Of a stretch of DNA of 64,000 nucleotides, positions 17,870 through 25,221 are shown piece by piece (the stretch's first letter is position 1; each line of letters starts with the position of its first letter). The notes below the pieces were generated by a model. The model was not told the DNA's origin and did not search any database. It was given only the letters and a program-made list of their open reading frames with translations. The DNA comes from Bradyrhizobium sp. PSBB068. Its GTDB lineage: Bacteria > Pseudomonadota > Alphaproteobacteria > Rhizobiales > Xanthobacteraceae. The position numbers were made by a program, and so were the translations under genes. The stretch spans positions 7,473,888 through 7,537,887 of the forward strand of contig CP069300.1 in NCBI GenBank assembly GCA_016839165.1, read 5' to 3'.

Positions 17870-18037
17870 ATGTCTCAAACCCTCGCACTCGCCAACGGCT
17901 GGAACCTCGCCACCACCCTCATGGTCTGCGTCGTCGTCTTTCATGCTGACACTGGCAACTACGGCGTCATGCTGGCCGCCGAGTATGACGGCGATCCTGC
18001 CGCCGTCGTCCACGAATTCGACCCCTTCCAATCATGA
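17870..18037 (+). CDS. Small hypothetical protein (55 aa)
   Basis: 55 residues, MSQTLALANGWNLATTLMVC at the N terminus, with an AGGAG SD at 17857-17861 placed well before the ATG. One weakly hydrophobic segment (residues 12-25). No family recognised. The SD and isolation make it a plausible but unproven gene. Confidence 0.4.
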   Translation: MSQTLALANGWNLATTLMVCVVVFHADTGNYGVMLAAEYDGDPAAVVHEFDPFQS

Positions 18038-18074
18038 AGGGGCGAACCGCCACGAATGCTGAACCTCAGAGCGC

Positions 18075-18155
18075 CAGCGGGATTTCTGCTCCCGCTGACG
18101 CCCGTTTGCGGCTATATTCGCGGTCGCGCCGTGGTGGTGGTGGAAGGCGCGACCG
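18075..18155 (+). promoter_or_regulatory. Two consecutive hairpins before a membrane-protein gene
   Basis: CAGCGGG/CCCGCTG (18075-18081, 18091-18097) and CGGTCGCGCC/GGCGCGACCG (18121-18130, 18146-18155) are perfect 7-bp and 10-bp stems. The second is followed by tcagactttta, a weak T-run, then the SD-like acGGAG. It could be a terminator for the small gene upstream or a leader for the gene at 18186. Confidence 0.5.
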
Positions 18156-18185
18156 TCAGACTTTTATCTCACGGAGCGCACCGCC

Positions 18186-18626
18186 ATGATCATCTTTGGA
18201 CCACTGCTCGTCATCGTCGGCATCGGCTTCTTCTGCTGGCTGCTGTTCAACCTCGCTGTCTTCGCACTGCCCTTTTTCGCCGGCCTGACGATCGGCGTCT
18301 GGGCCTTCCACACTGGAGCCGGCGTGCTCGGCGGCATCGCGGTGGGTGTCGTGGCCGGCGGCATAACCTTTGGCCTTGGGCAACTCGCGCTCGCCTTTGT
18401 GCCGTGGACTTGGCTTCGGCTTTTGATCGTCCTCCTCTACGTCGCGCCCGCCACCGTCGCCGGCTACTGCGCCACGCATGGAATCGCCCAGATGGCGATG
18501 CCTTCACCCACCTGGCAGACTATCTTCGCCATCGTGGGCGCGATCGCCGTCAGCGTCACGGCGTTCGTCCGTTTCACCGGAATGGCCGCGCCCGGACCGG
18601 CCGGACAGGGCTTGGCGCGGGGCTGA
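18186..18626 (+). CDS. Small multi-spanning membrane protein
   Basis: 146 residues with about four or five hydrophobic segments (MIIFGPLLVIVGIGFFCWLL, VLGGIAVGVVAGGITFGL, LRLLIVLLYVAPATVAGYC, IFAIVGAIAVSVTAFVRF). No enzymatic motif. The SD ggag lies 8 nt upstream of the ATG. Family not recognised; conserved hypothetical inner-membrane proteins are common at this position in ICEs. Confidence 0.6.
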   Translation: MIIFGPLLVIVGIGFFCWLLFNLAVFALPFFAGLTIGVWAFHTGAGVLGGIAVGVVAGGITFGLGQLALAFVPWTWLRLLIVLLYVAPATVAGYCATHGIAQMAMPSPTWQTIFAIVGAIAVSVTAFVRFTGMAAPGPAGQGLARG

Positions 18627-19055
18627 CACCGTCGCGTCGGCGGGGCTGGGTCAGATCAGGCATCCGGCACGCCCGCAGTCCCCGTCATCGAAGCTGACCA
18701 GAGAGCGGCTTCGGCGGTGAAGTTCAGCCCGCCATCGCAGAGTGGCCGGAGTCATGGCGGTCGTCTGGGCACTTGGACCAGATGGCGACGCCTGCGAAAC
18801 CCGGTCAACGGGTCGCATGAAATGGAGCGTGCAGCCTGAGCTTGGGCTTCGAAACGGAAAATCCGTTGGCAGCCAGGACAGGGCTCGGATCGCCGTCGCT
18901 TTCACCGGCCGGAGCTTGCGGCGGCTCGATAATCGCCATGTTCCCCTTGATGTCGGCTCTGTCAGGCCGAGCGCACCCAACGGCCTCTTCGATGGACTGA
19001 TCTGGCCGAAGGCCGGCTAAAGCCTCGACCGCCTAAGGCGCAACAGCGGCGTCAC
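18627..19055. other. Gap with no recognisable gene
   Basis: About 430 bp lie between the membrane-protein gene and the leader of the DUF736 gene. Open frames on both strands (for example 18742-19020 plus, 18651-18980 minus) show no domain, no good SD and no hydrophobic pattern. I see nothing further that can be supported. Confidence 0.4.
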
Positions 19056-19107
19056 AACTTTCTTCCCCTGCCGGCTGCGCCGTCATTCCTCGCGAAACAA
19101 GAAAGTT
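19056..19107 (+). promoter_or_regulatory. Stem before the DUF736 gene
   Basis: AACTTTCTT (19056-19064) pairs with AAGAAAGTT (19099-19107). The right arm is preceded by cctcgcgaaacaa, almost the same string (atcgcgagacaaa) as in the 16.2-kb structure, and is followed by a CCCC/GGGG hairpin at about 19124-19134. The plan is shared with 16227-16290 while the arm bases differ, as compensated change would produce. Confidence 0.6.
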
Positions 19108-19220
19108 CCTCCTTTGCTGTCGAGCCCCTTCGGGGTGCGCCGTCGATCGCCCCCGGCCTGTCGATCACCATCGAGGCCGCAATGGTGCGGGCTCGGAAAC
19201 AGAGATCAAGGAGAACCGCC

Positions 19221-19547
19221 ATGGCGACCATCGGCACCTTCAAGAAGACCGGCTCGAACGAATTCACCGGCGAAATCGTCACCCTCTCGCTCCAGGCCAA
19301 GAACGTCCGGATCGTCCCCGAAACCACCCGCTCAGGCGACAACAGCCCCAGCCATCGCGTCTATGTCGGCCGGGTCGAGATCGGCGCCGCCTGGGCCAAG
19401 CGCTCCAACGAAGGCCGCGACTATCTGGGCCTCAAGCTCGACGATCCGAGCTTCACCGCCCCGATCTTCGCCAACCTGTTCGATGACGAGGACGGCGAGG
19501 GCTACAGCCTGATCTGGTCCCGCCCCAACGGCCGCCGGAGCGACTGA
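19221..19547 (+). CDS. DUF736 family protein (first copy)
   Basis: 108 residues, ATG with AAGGAGAAC upstream. Typical DUF736: MATIGTFKKTGSNEFTGEIVTLSLQAKNVRIVPE, then GAAWAKRSNEGRDYLGLKLDDPSF, and IFANLFDDEDGEGYSLIWSRP. Small single-domain proteins of this family are almost a marker of alphaproteobacterial conjugative elements; the role is unknown. A second copy at 24882 shares the plan but is diverged (IGHFTRDKSGFTGRIQTL). Confidence 0.9.
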   Translation: MATIGTFKKTGSNEFTGEIVTLSLQAKNVRIVPETTRSGDNSPSHRVYVGRVEIGAAWAKRSNEGRDYLGLKLDDPSFTAPIFANLFDDEDGEGYSLIWSRPNGRRSD

Positions 19548-19557
19548 CCTCCCTACA

Positions 19558-19597
19558 ATGCCCCGTCCGGCCGATCCGGGCGGGGCATCGACTTTTT
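19558..19597 (+). terminator. Strong intrinsic terminator between DUF736 and qseC-like gene
   Basis: ATGCCCCGTCCGG (19558-19570) pairs with CCGGGCGGGGCAT (19576-19588), a 13-bp stem with one G-T wobble, followed by TTTTT at 19593-19597. It begins 10 bp after the DUF736 stop and lies ahead of the convergent regulator gene, which fits termination of the rightward operon. Confidence 0.8.
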
Positions 19598-19657
19598 CGA
19601 GAGTTCCTGGGCCGCCATCGGCCCAGCTCGAACCCAGCGGCGCACGGGGCGAAGGCG

Positions 19658-19909
19658 CTATTCTTGAGGCTCGGCCGAGTTCGCCAAGTCGCCATTGCGA
19701 TGAGGAGCTCGCACCAACTCGGCCGCCTCTAACTCCAGCGCTTCGGCCACCTGGCCCAGCACGGTGACGCTCGCCGACACGTCGGCGCGCTCGATCGCCC
19801 CGATATACCGGGCACTCAACCCGGCCCGCTCGGCCAACTCCTCTTGCGTCATCCCTTTCGCATGACGCAACCGACGCAGATTGATCGCCATGACCTCCTT
19901 GAGATCCAT
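19658..19909 (-). CDS. qseC: XRE-family repressor, QseC-like
   Basis: 83 residues, a single Cro/C1-type HTH: NLRRLRHAKGMTQEELAERAGLSARYIGAIERA. ATG 19909 is used; a second in-frame Met at residue 7 has AAGGAG very close to it and could be the real start. In ICEMlSymR7A the repressor QseC is divergent from qseM, which encodes a DUF2285 antiactivator, and controls it through operators in between. The same arrangement is seen here (divergent DUF2285 gene at 20141 and palindromes between), so the name rests on layout plus domain, not on a search. Confidence 0.75.
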   Translation of the reverse strand: MDLKEVMAINLRRLRHAKGMTQEELAERAGLSARYIGAIERADVSASVTVLGQVAEALELEAAELVRAPHRNGDLANSAEPQE

Positions 19910-19930
19910 GGCGATGATGGAGCCGAGGTC

Positions 19931-19959
19931 GGAACCATCGTTCCAGGAACGATCATTCC
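19931..19959. promoter_or_regulatory. Overlapping palindromic operator between qseC- and qseM-like genes
   Basis: ATCGTTCC-A-GGAACGAT (19937-19953) is a perfect 8+1+8 palindrome. It overlaps GGAAC-CATC-GTTCC (19931-19944) and GGAA-CGATCA-TTCC (19946-19959), so half-sites of the TTCC/GGAA type occur four times in 29 bp. It lies 22 bp upstream of the XRE gene start. It is the obvious binding site for that repressor, by analogy with XRE-type operators. Confidence 0.7.
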
Positions 19960-20140
19960 GATTCGTCCGCGGGTTATGCTATCCATCCCCGGTCTCGAGT
20001 GCCTCTACATCGTCAACTTGAGCAACGTGATGCGCCATAAGCATCACGACACCGGCTCAATCAGGCGCGAAGTCTGTCAAAATTTGCGGTAAATGAATCC
20101 CTACTCCATTGCTTTGATCTCGACGGGGGGAAAGATCGCA

Positions 20141-20404
20141 ATGACCGAGGCGCCCTTCTGTGACCGGCCGCCGCTTACCGACAGCGTGAACGCCTATGAT
20201 GAGCAACATCTGGCGATATACCTACGGTTGCTGATGGCCGAGGAAGAGGGCGCCGACTGGCGAGAGGTCGTGCTGGTGCTCTTCGGACTCGATCCGGCGC
20301 AAGAGCCCTGCCGTGCCAAAATCGTCCATGAAAGCCACCTGGCGCGCGCCCGCTGGATGACCGAAACCGGCTATCGGCACCTGCTTCAGCCACGAGCGCA
20401 GTGA
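20141..20404 (+). CDS. qseM: DUF2285 protein, QseM-like antiactivator
   Basis: 87 residues from the ATG at 20141, which has gggggaaag upstream; an in-frame ATG at 20093 without a good SD would add 16 residues. The DUF2285 fold is visible: AYDEQHLAIYLRLLMAEEEGADWREVVLVLFGLDP, then HESHLARARWMTETGYRHLL. QseM of ICEMlSymR7A is a stand-alone DUF2285 protein that blocks the activator FseA (and TraR). Size, domain, and position between the XRE gene and the fseA-like gene all fit. Confidence 0.75.
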   Translation: MTEAPFCDRPPLTDSVNAYDEQHLAIYLRLLMAEEEGADWREVVLVLFGLDPAQEPCRAKIVHESHLARARWMTETGYRHLLQPRAQ

Positions 20405-20530
20405 GTCGCCAAGACGTGTGTTGTACGGGTTGTCGTCGCGCGCGATGCAATCATAAGGTCTAGCGCAAAGCCTGCGTTTCCGGATGGTCTGAGGCTCCCC
20501 GAATAGGGGTGCAAGACGAGAGGAAACGCC

Positions 20531-21317
20531 ATGCCCACAGAGTATTGGCGCTCGCCGGAGACGATCGATCACTTGAATCGCCTCGAACGTCCCGGCTTCG
20601 CCGTCGAATTCCTGCGCCGCAACGCCGAATATCGGCGCGAATACGCCCAAATCCAACGCCAGATCGCACGCGATCACGTCGATGCGGAGTCCGCTCGCGC
20701 GGATTTCGCCCGACGATGGGGGTTGCGGTTTCGCCCACGACCCGAGCATTCCGGTCGGCGACGAACCCGCTACCTGGCTGCCGGAACTGTCGCCCGGCAC
20801 GCTGCTGCTCGATGCAGCGCCGAGCGGATTCGCGCCTGTGGCCCTCGACCCATCCCAACTCGGCTCGATCGTCGCTGACCGGACCGATGATGAGGGTCGC
20901 GAGGTCGTAATCGTCGATGGGTCCGGCGAGCTTCACATCCGGATCAACAGCGATCTGGCCGTTCGGCGCCCCGTGATTCTCCTGCCGCTCGGCGCCGTGT
21001 CGGTCGATCTCCGACTCGATGTCGCGGCGCGTTTCATCCGCAAGGTGGGCGGCCAAACCATCGGCCTTCTCCCACGGGCGTTGCGACTGACCAAGCAGCG
21101 CAAGCGCCGTCTCGTTCAGCTTCTTCACGCCTTCGACGTTCACGACATGGGCGGCGGTCCTCGTGACGTCGCAGAGATCATCCTGCATTCGGACCAGGCC
21201 CAACTTCCATCTGTCGAGTGGAAAGACTCCCACGCGCGACGCGCGGCCAACCGTCTGATCCACGACTCGATCGCGCTCGTCGAACGCGGCTATCTCAAAT
21301 TTCTGCGCGGCGACTGA
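20531..21317 (+). CDS. fseA: FseA-like excision activator made by +1 ribosomal frameshift
   Basis: Two overlapping frames encode one protein. The first (ATG 20531, SD gagaggaaa) gives a DUF6499-type N-terminal domain (YWRSPETIDHLNRLERPGFAVEFLRRN) up to RRWGLRF at 20731. The second (from 20733, +1 frame) gives the DUF2285 domain (AHDPSIPVGDEPATWLPEL to the stop at 21317). Joined at the TTT, the product is about 261 residues; without shifting, frame one ends at 20878 with a basic nonsense tail (115 residues). In ICEMlSymR7A the same domain pair (msi172-msi171) is fused by programmed frameshifting to make FseA, which activates rdfS. Confidence 0.8.
20729..20732 (+). other. Inferred +1 frameshift site (TTT C)
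   Basis: Frame one reads CGG-TTT-CGC at 20726-20734. Slipping from TTT to TTC (20730-20732) keeps Phe-tRNA pairing and brings GCC-CAC-GAC into frame, restoring the conserved RWGLRF-AHDP junction expected of the fused domains. This is inferred from protein continuity; no stimulatory structure was identified. Confidence 0.65.
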
Positions 21318-21531
21318 TCAGCCACAGAACCTGATTTCAGCGCGCACCGCTCTTCCATCCATTTCCGTCTCGGCGGTGATGAATTGGACCATCGCCGGCT
21401 CATGGTCGCGCGAAGGGGGACGCTCCCTTCCGAAAATCTTCGTCCACCCCCAACGCCTGAGCTCTCCGCCACCGTGACCCCGACATGCCGCGACTTGGCC
21501 GCGGCGCTTCGAGGCAAGACGGAGGCTTCCC

Positions 21532-21783
21532 ATGCTCGACAGGTCCGCGCAGCTCGCCACCCGGTACGTCCGAACCCATGAGGCGGCGCGCATCCTCGGC
21601 ATCTCGCCGCGCACCCTGGAAAAGTATCGCTGTCACGGCAGCGGCCCGACCTTTCGCAAGCTCGGCGGTCGCGTGGTGTACGCGGTCGGCGATCTCGAAG
21701 CCTGGGCCGACCAGGCCGCCTGCCGTTCGACCTCGGACCCCCGCTACGTCGAGGCCCGCGCCGCCGGCCACGCGCATCGCTGA
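21532..21783 (+). CDS. rdfS: Excisionase-type HTH protein, RdfS-like
   Basis: 83 residues with a MerR/excisionase-type winged helix: YVRTHEAARILGISPRTLEKYRCHGSGPTFRKLGGRVVYAVGDLEAW. ATG with GGAGG 7 nt upstream. Position directly after the fseA-like gene and before repA/parA/traF matches rdfS, the recombination directionality factor of ICEMlSymR7A, which works with the integrase IntS to excise the ICE and lies upstream of traF and the relaxase. The 214-bp gap before it would hold the FseA-dependent promoter. The integrase gene is not in the window. Confidence 0.75.
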   Translation: MLDRSAQLATRYVRTHEAARILGISPRTLEKYRCHGSGPTFRKLGGRVVYAVGDLEAWADQAACRSTSDPRYVEARAAGHAHR

Positions 21784-21794
21784 GGCGCTCGCCG

Positions 21795-22904
21795 ATGTCG
21801 TCGCGCCGCCTCATCTCCAACATCGAACGGAGCAAGCTCGAACCGTTCATCGTCGCCACCGGCGACGCCAGTCCGCGCGACCAGCGCGACCTGATGGAGC
21901 GGCCCTTCTTCTCGTTGGCCAAAGCCAGGCGCACGGCCCCCATTCTCTATGAAGCCGGCGACGTCCGCGTCGAGGTCTACGCGGCGCCCGAGTTCGGCAT
22001 GGCCACCATCTGGGACGCCGACGTCCTGATCTGGGCGGCGAGCCAGATCGTCGAGGCCGAAAACCTTGGCTTCAAGACATCGCGCTTTCTGCGCTTCACG
22101 CCCTATCAGCTCCTGACGGCGATCGGCCGCCAAACCGGCTTCCGCGACTACAAGCTCTTGAAGGGCGCGCTCGCGCGCCTGCAATCGACCGTCATCCGCA
22201 CGACGATCCGCAACGGCGAGCACTGGCGGCGACACCAGTTCTCCTGGATCAACGAGTGGGAGGAATGCACGACGCGCGATGGTCGGGTCGAGGGGATGGA
22301 GTTCGTCCTTCCCGACTGGTTCTATCGCGGCGTCGTCGACCGCTCGCTCGTTCTCACGATCGACCCGGCCTATTTTCGCCTCACCGGCGGTATCGAGCGG
22401 TGGCTCTATCGCGTCGCCCGCAAACACGCCGGCCGCCAGCCCCGAGGCTGGCTGTTCGAGTTCGCGCACCTACACGAAAAATCCGGAAGCCTCGCCAAGG
22501 TCGCAGACTTCGCCTTCGATCTGCGCCGGATCTCCGCCCGCCAACCGCTTCCCGGCTATCGGCTCAACATCGAGCGCGATGGGCGGCGCGAGATGCTGCG
22601 CATCCTGCCGGCCGGTTTATCCACAGGGCCTGTGGATATCGCTGTGAATGCGGTCGGGACTTCGGGCGTTCCCGCTATCGGGACTTCAGGCGTGCGCCTA
22701 TCGGGACTTCGGGCGTGCAAACCGCAGCTAACCCTCTGGCCTGAAACCGCGATTCCAGGCCTTAACTTAGAGTCTAACTCAGAATCTAACTCTTGTTGTT
22801 GGCCTGCGGGCTCTGCGGACAAACGCGGCGCCGGGCGGATTTCCAGCCATCCAGAACGACAACCATCGCTGCCCCTCAACCGCAAGCCGGGAGGGAAGCG
22901 ATGA
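21795..22904 (+). CDS. repA: Replication initiator RepA-like protein
   Basis: 369 residues. Matches the alphaproteobacterial replication initiator protein A family: PFFSLAKARRTAPILYEAGDVRVEVYAAPEFGMATIWDADVLIW, winged-helix region FTPYQLLTAIGRQTG, and GGIERWLYRVARKHAGRQPRGW. The last about 90 residues after LRILPAGL are low-complexity and reflect iterons and palindromes in the DNA (GTSGVPAIGTSGVRLSG). It follows the RdfS-like gene by 11 bp and overlaps parA (TGATG-type junction). A functional initiator would allow the excised circle to replicate. Confidence 0.85.
   Translation: MSSRRLISNIERSKLEPFIVATGDASPRDQRDLMERPFFSLAKARRTAPILYEAGDVRVEVYAAPEFGMATIWDADVLIWAASQIVEAENLGFKTSRFLRFTPYQLLTAIGRQTGFRDYKLLKGALARLQSTVIRTTIRNGEHWRRHQFSWINEWEECTTRDGRVEGMEFVLPDWFYRGVVDRSLVLTIDPAYFRLTGGIERWLYRVARKHAGRQPRGWLFEFAHLHEKSGSLAKVADFAFDLRRISARQPLPGYRLNIERDGRREMLRILPAGLSTGPVDIAVNAVGTSGVPAIGTSGVRLSGLRACKPQLTLWPETAIPGLNLESNSESNSCCWPAGSADKRGAGRISSHPERQPSLPLNRKPGGKR
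22617..22792. other. Candidate replication origin inside the 3' end of repA
   Basis: TTATCCACA (22617-22625), a consensus DnaA box, and its inverted partner TGTGGATAT (22631-22639) form the perfect palindrome ATCCACAGGGCCTGTGGAT. Three iterons of TCGGGACTTCRGGCGT follow at 22654, 22678 and 22701 (24- and 23-bp spacing). Then comes an A+T-richer segment with two TCTAACTC copies (22773, 22785) that could be the unwinding element. Iterons, DnaA boxes and an A+T-rich repeat together are the standard parts of an iteron-type origin; function is inferred. Confidence 0.65.
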
Positions 22905-23539
22905 TCGTCGCACTGCTCAATCAAAAGGGCGGCGTCGGGAAAACGACGCTCGCGCTGCATCTCGCCGGCGAATGGGCGCTGCACGGCATGCGCGTCACGC
23001 TGATCGACGCCGATCCCCAAGGTTCGGCGCTCGACTGGTCCCAACAGAGGGCGCGGGAGAATGTCTCGCGGCTGTTCGGCGTCGTGGGTCTCGCGCGCGA
23101 CACGCTCCACCGCGAAGCGCCGGAACTGGCCGCAACCTGCGACCACGTCGTCATCGATGGCCCGCCCCGCGTCGCTGGGCTGATGCGCTCGGCCCTGCTC
23201 GCCGCCGACTTGGTGCTGATCCCCGTGCAACCGTCGCCGCTCGATGGCTGGGCGTCAGCCGAGATGCTGGCTCTCCTGCGTGAGGCGCGCATCTATCGCC
23301 CGCAGCTTGCCGCGCGCTTCGTGCTGAATCGTTGCGGCGTCCGTACCGTCATCGCCCGCGAGACGGCCGAGACCTTGGCCGACCACGATCCGCCGGTGCT
23401 GTCCAGCACCATTGGTCAGCGCGTCGTCTTTGCCGACGCTGCGCAGTCGGGCCGCCTGGTCTTCGAATTGGCGGAGCAAAGCGCTGCGGCGCGCGAGATC
23501 GCCGCGATGGCCGCCGAGGTCGCGAGGATCGCGCCATGA
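22901..23539 (+). CDS. parA: ParA-family ATPase
   Basis: 212 residues. Deviant Walker A NQKGGVGKTT at residues 7-16, Walker A' region LIDADPQGSALDW, and Walker B DHVVIDGPPR. Length and lack of an N-terminal HTH place it with small type Ib-like ParA/MinD proteins of plasmids and ICEs. The ATG overlaps the repA stop. It partitions the element or acts with the small protein encoded next (overlap of 4 bp). Confidence 0.92.
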   Translation: MIVALLNQKGGVGKTTLALHLAGEWALHGMRVTLIDADPQGSALDWSQQRARENVSRLFGVVGLARDTLHREAPELAATCDHVVIDGPPRVAGLMRSALLAADLVLIPVQPSPLDGWASAEMLALLREARIYRPQLAARFVLNRCGVRTVIARETAETLADHDPPVLSSTIGQRVVFADAAQSGRLVFELAEQSAAAREIAAMAAEVARIAP

Positions 23540-23790
23540 GCGAACGGTCCACCAGACGTGGCTTCGTATCCCGACCCGGCGGCGCCGAGAGTTGGATCAA
23601 GGCTCCCGAAGCGAACGGCAGACGGTCGGATGACACCTCCGCCTTCAGCGCACGACTGACGATCGACGTCACTCCGGCGCTACGCGGCCGCATCAAGGTC
23701 GCCGCCTTCCGTCGCGGCATCACCGTCGCCGACATGCTCCGCGACCTCCTCTCCCGCGAATTTCCCCCCGATCCCGGAGAGTCCTCATGA
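23536..23790 (+). CDS. Small ribbon-helix-helix-like protein, possible ParA partner
   Basis: 84 residues. A disordered basic N terminus (MSERSTRRGFVSRPGG) is followed by FSARLTIDVTPALRGRIKVAAFRRGITVADMLRDLLSREF, which reads like a ribbon-helix-helix domain. This architecture is that of ParG/Omega-type centromere-binding partners of small ParA proteins. ATGA overlap with parA and with the next gene supports co-translation. Role as partition partner is inferred. Confidence 0.65.
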   Translation: MSERSTRRGFVSRPGGAESWIKAPEANGRRSDDTSAFSARLTIDVTPALRGRIKVAAFRRGITVADMLRDLLSREFPPDPGESS

Positions 23791-24305
23791 ACGACAACGA
23801 GCAGTCGCCGCCGTGCGTCGTGCCTCCGTCGCATCGGCGCACCGTCGCACTGACCCATGTCGAGCTGACCTGGATCGAGAAGACAATCGAGCATTGGCTG
23901 CGCTTCGGCCGACGCGCCGAGGAGAAAATCCTCGATCGCCGCCGCAGCATCTCCAGCTTCAAGCCGGGCAGCGTCTTCGCCTTCGTCCGCTGGGCGTCGA
24001 ACGACTTCGGCACGGTCGTCTCGCGCATGGACATCGTGCGCGCGGTCGAGCCCGGCGTCCGCTACCAGACGCTGCCTTTCGTGCGCCCCGGCGGCGAAAT
24101 CCTGCTGCGCGTCGATGGCTGGCCGAAGGTCGAGCGCGTGCTGCAGGCGATCGATGCGGTCGAAGCGCTCGACATCGATCCTGCCGATGCTGCGCCGGAA
24201 TATTGGCGTCACCTCCACAACCGCCTCGCTGCTGGGCATGAGCCACGCGCCTACACGCGCGAGCAACATGCGGCCTGGCTCAAGCGCCGGAGCGTCGCGC
24301 CATGA
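23787..24305 (+). CDS. DUF2840 family protein
   Basis: 172 residues with the DUF2840 pattern TLVELTWIEKTIEHWLRFGR-like start (here THVELTWIEKTIEHWL), FAFVRWASNDFGTVVSRMDIVRAV and LLRVDGWPKVERVLQAIDAVE. Known only as a conserved gene between parA and traF in alphaproteobacterial conjugative elements. No signal peptide or membrane segment. Overlaps both neighbours by 4 bp, so it belongs to one translationally coupled string from repA to traF. Confidence 0.85.
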   Translation: MNDNEQSPPCVVPPSHRRTVALTHVELTWIEKTIEHWLRFGRRAEEKILDRRRSISSFKPGSVFAFVRWASNDFGTVVSRMDIVRAVEPGVRYQTLPFVRPGGEILLRVDGWPKVERVLQAIDAVEALDIDPADAAPEYWRHLHNRLAAGHEPRAYTREQHAAWLKRRSVAP

Positions 24306-24847
24306 CCCGCTTCGGCTACGTCATGACGACGTACTTCGCGATGCTCGGCGTCGGCGCCCTCGCGTTCTTCCACCCGGCCCCACGGTTGATCTGGAACGCC
24401 ACGGCGAGCACCCCGACCGGGCTCTATGCGCTGCATGCCGTTGGTACGCTCCATACGCTCGAACTCGTCGTCGTGCGTCCACCCGAACCGATCGCGAGCT
24501 ACCTCGCCGACGGCGGCTTCCTGCCCAAGGGCGTGCCGCTGCTGAAGCATGTCATGGCGCTACCCGGACAGATCGTGTGTCGGGCCGGCGACCTCGTCAC
24601 CGTCGATCAGGTCGAGGTCGGCGTCGCTCATGACCGCGATCACCTTAACCGTCCACTGCCGCGCTGGAGCGGCTGTCGGGTGCTTCGGTCGGACGAGGTC
24701 TTCCTCATGAACCCGACCGTCCCGGACAGCCTGGATGGCCGCTATTTCGGCCCGCTCCCCGCAGCTTCGATCGTCGCGCGCGCAGTCCCGCTGTGGACCG
24801 ACGAGGCCGGCGACGGCCGCTTCGTCTGGCGCGCCGCCACCGATTGA
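24302..24847 (+). CDS. traF: S26-family signal peptidase, TraF-like
   Basis: 181 residues. One N-terminal membrane segment (YFAMLGVGALAFF), then the catalytic serine region ATASTPTGLY (Ser36) and the lysine region LLKHVMALPGQ (Lys82), the Ser-Lys dyad of S26 peptidases. TraF of RP4 processes and cyclises the TrbC pilin, and trbC is present at 34.5 kb. Gene order with rdfS upstream and relaxase downstream matches ICEMlSymR7A-type elements. Confidence 0.9.
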   Translation: MTRFGYVMTTYFAMLGVGALAFFHPAPRLIWNATASTPTGLYALHAVGTLHTLELVVVRPPEPIASYLADGGFLPKGVPLLKHVMALPGQIVCRAGDLVTVDQVEVGVAHDRDHLNRPLPRWSGCRVLRSDEVFLMNPTVPDSLDGRYFGPLPAASIVARAVPLWTDEAGDGRFVWRAATD

Positions 24848-24881
24848 TCCGCTTCTCAACCCGCCAACCCAGGAGGTTCCC

Positions 24882-25217
24882 ATGGCGCAGATCGGTCACT
24901 TCACCCGCGATAAATCCGGCTTCACCGGACGCATTCAGACGCTCTTCTTCACCCACGACCTCTCCCTCGTTCCGGCCGAATCTTCCGATGCCGAGAATGC
25001 GCCCGACTATCGCATCCACCGGGGCGATGCCGACGGCCCGGAGATCGGCGCGGGCTGGAAACGCACCGGCGAGAAAGCAGGCGAATACGTCTCGCTCGTC
25101 ATCGATGACCCGGCGCTGCATCAGCCGATCCGCGCCAATCTCTTTCAGTCCGGCGACGACAAGTCTGCGTGGGTGCTGAACTGGAACCGCCCGCCCAAGC
25201 GCGCCCAGCGGGATTGA
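24882..25217 (+). CDS. DUF736 family protein (second copy)
   Basis: 111 residues, SD AGGAGG before the ATG. MAQIGHFTRDKSGFTGRIQTLFFTHDLSLVPAE and GPEIGAGWKRTGEKAGEYVSLVIDDP are DUF736 hallmarks. Only distant identity to the 19.2-kb copy, so the two are old paralogues rather than a recent duplication. It lacks the long leader stem found before the first copy. Function unknown. Confidence 0.9.
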   Translation: MAQIGHFTRDKSGFTGRIQTLFFTHDLSLVPAESSDAENAPDYRIHRGDADGPEIGAGWKRTGEKAGEYVSLVIDDPALHQPIRANLFQSGDDKSAWVLNWNRPPKRAQRD

Positions 25218-25221
25218 GCGC

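Noticed and set aside
20531..20878. Stand-alone 115-residue protein from the first fseA frame
   Set aside because: After RRWGLRF the frame becomes a basic, low-information tail, while the conserved sequence continues in the +1 frame.
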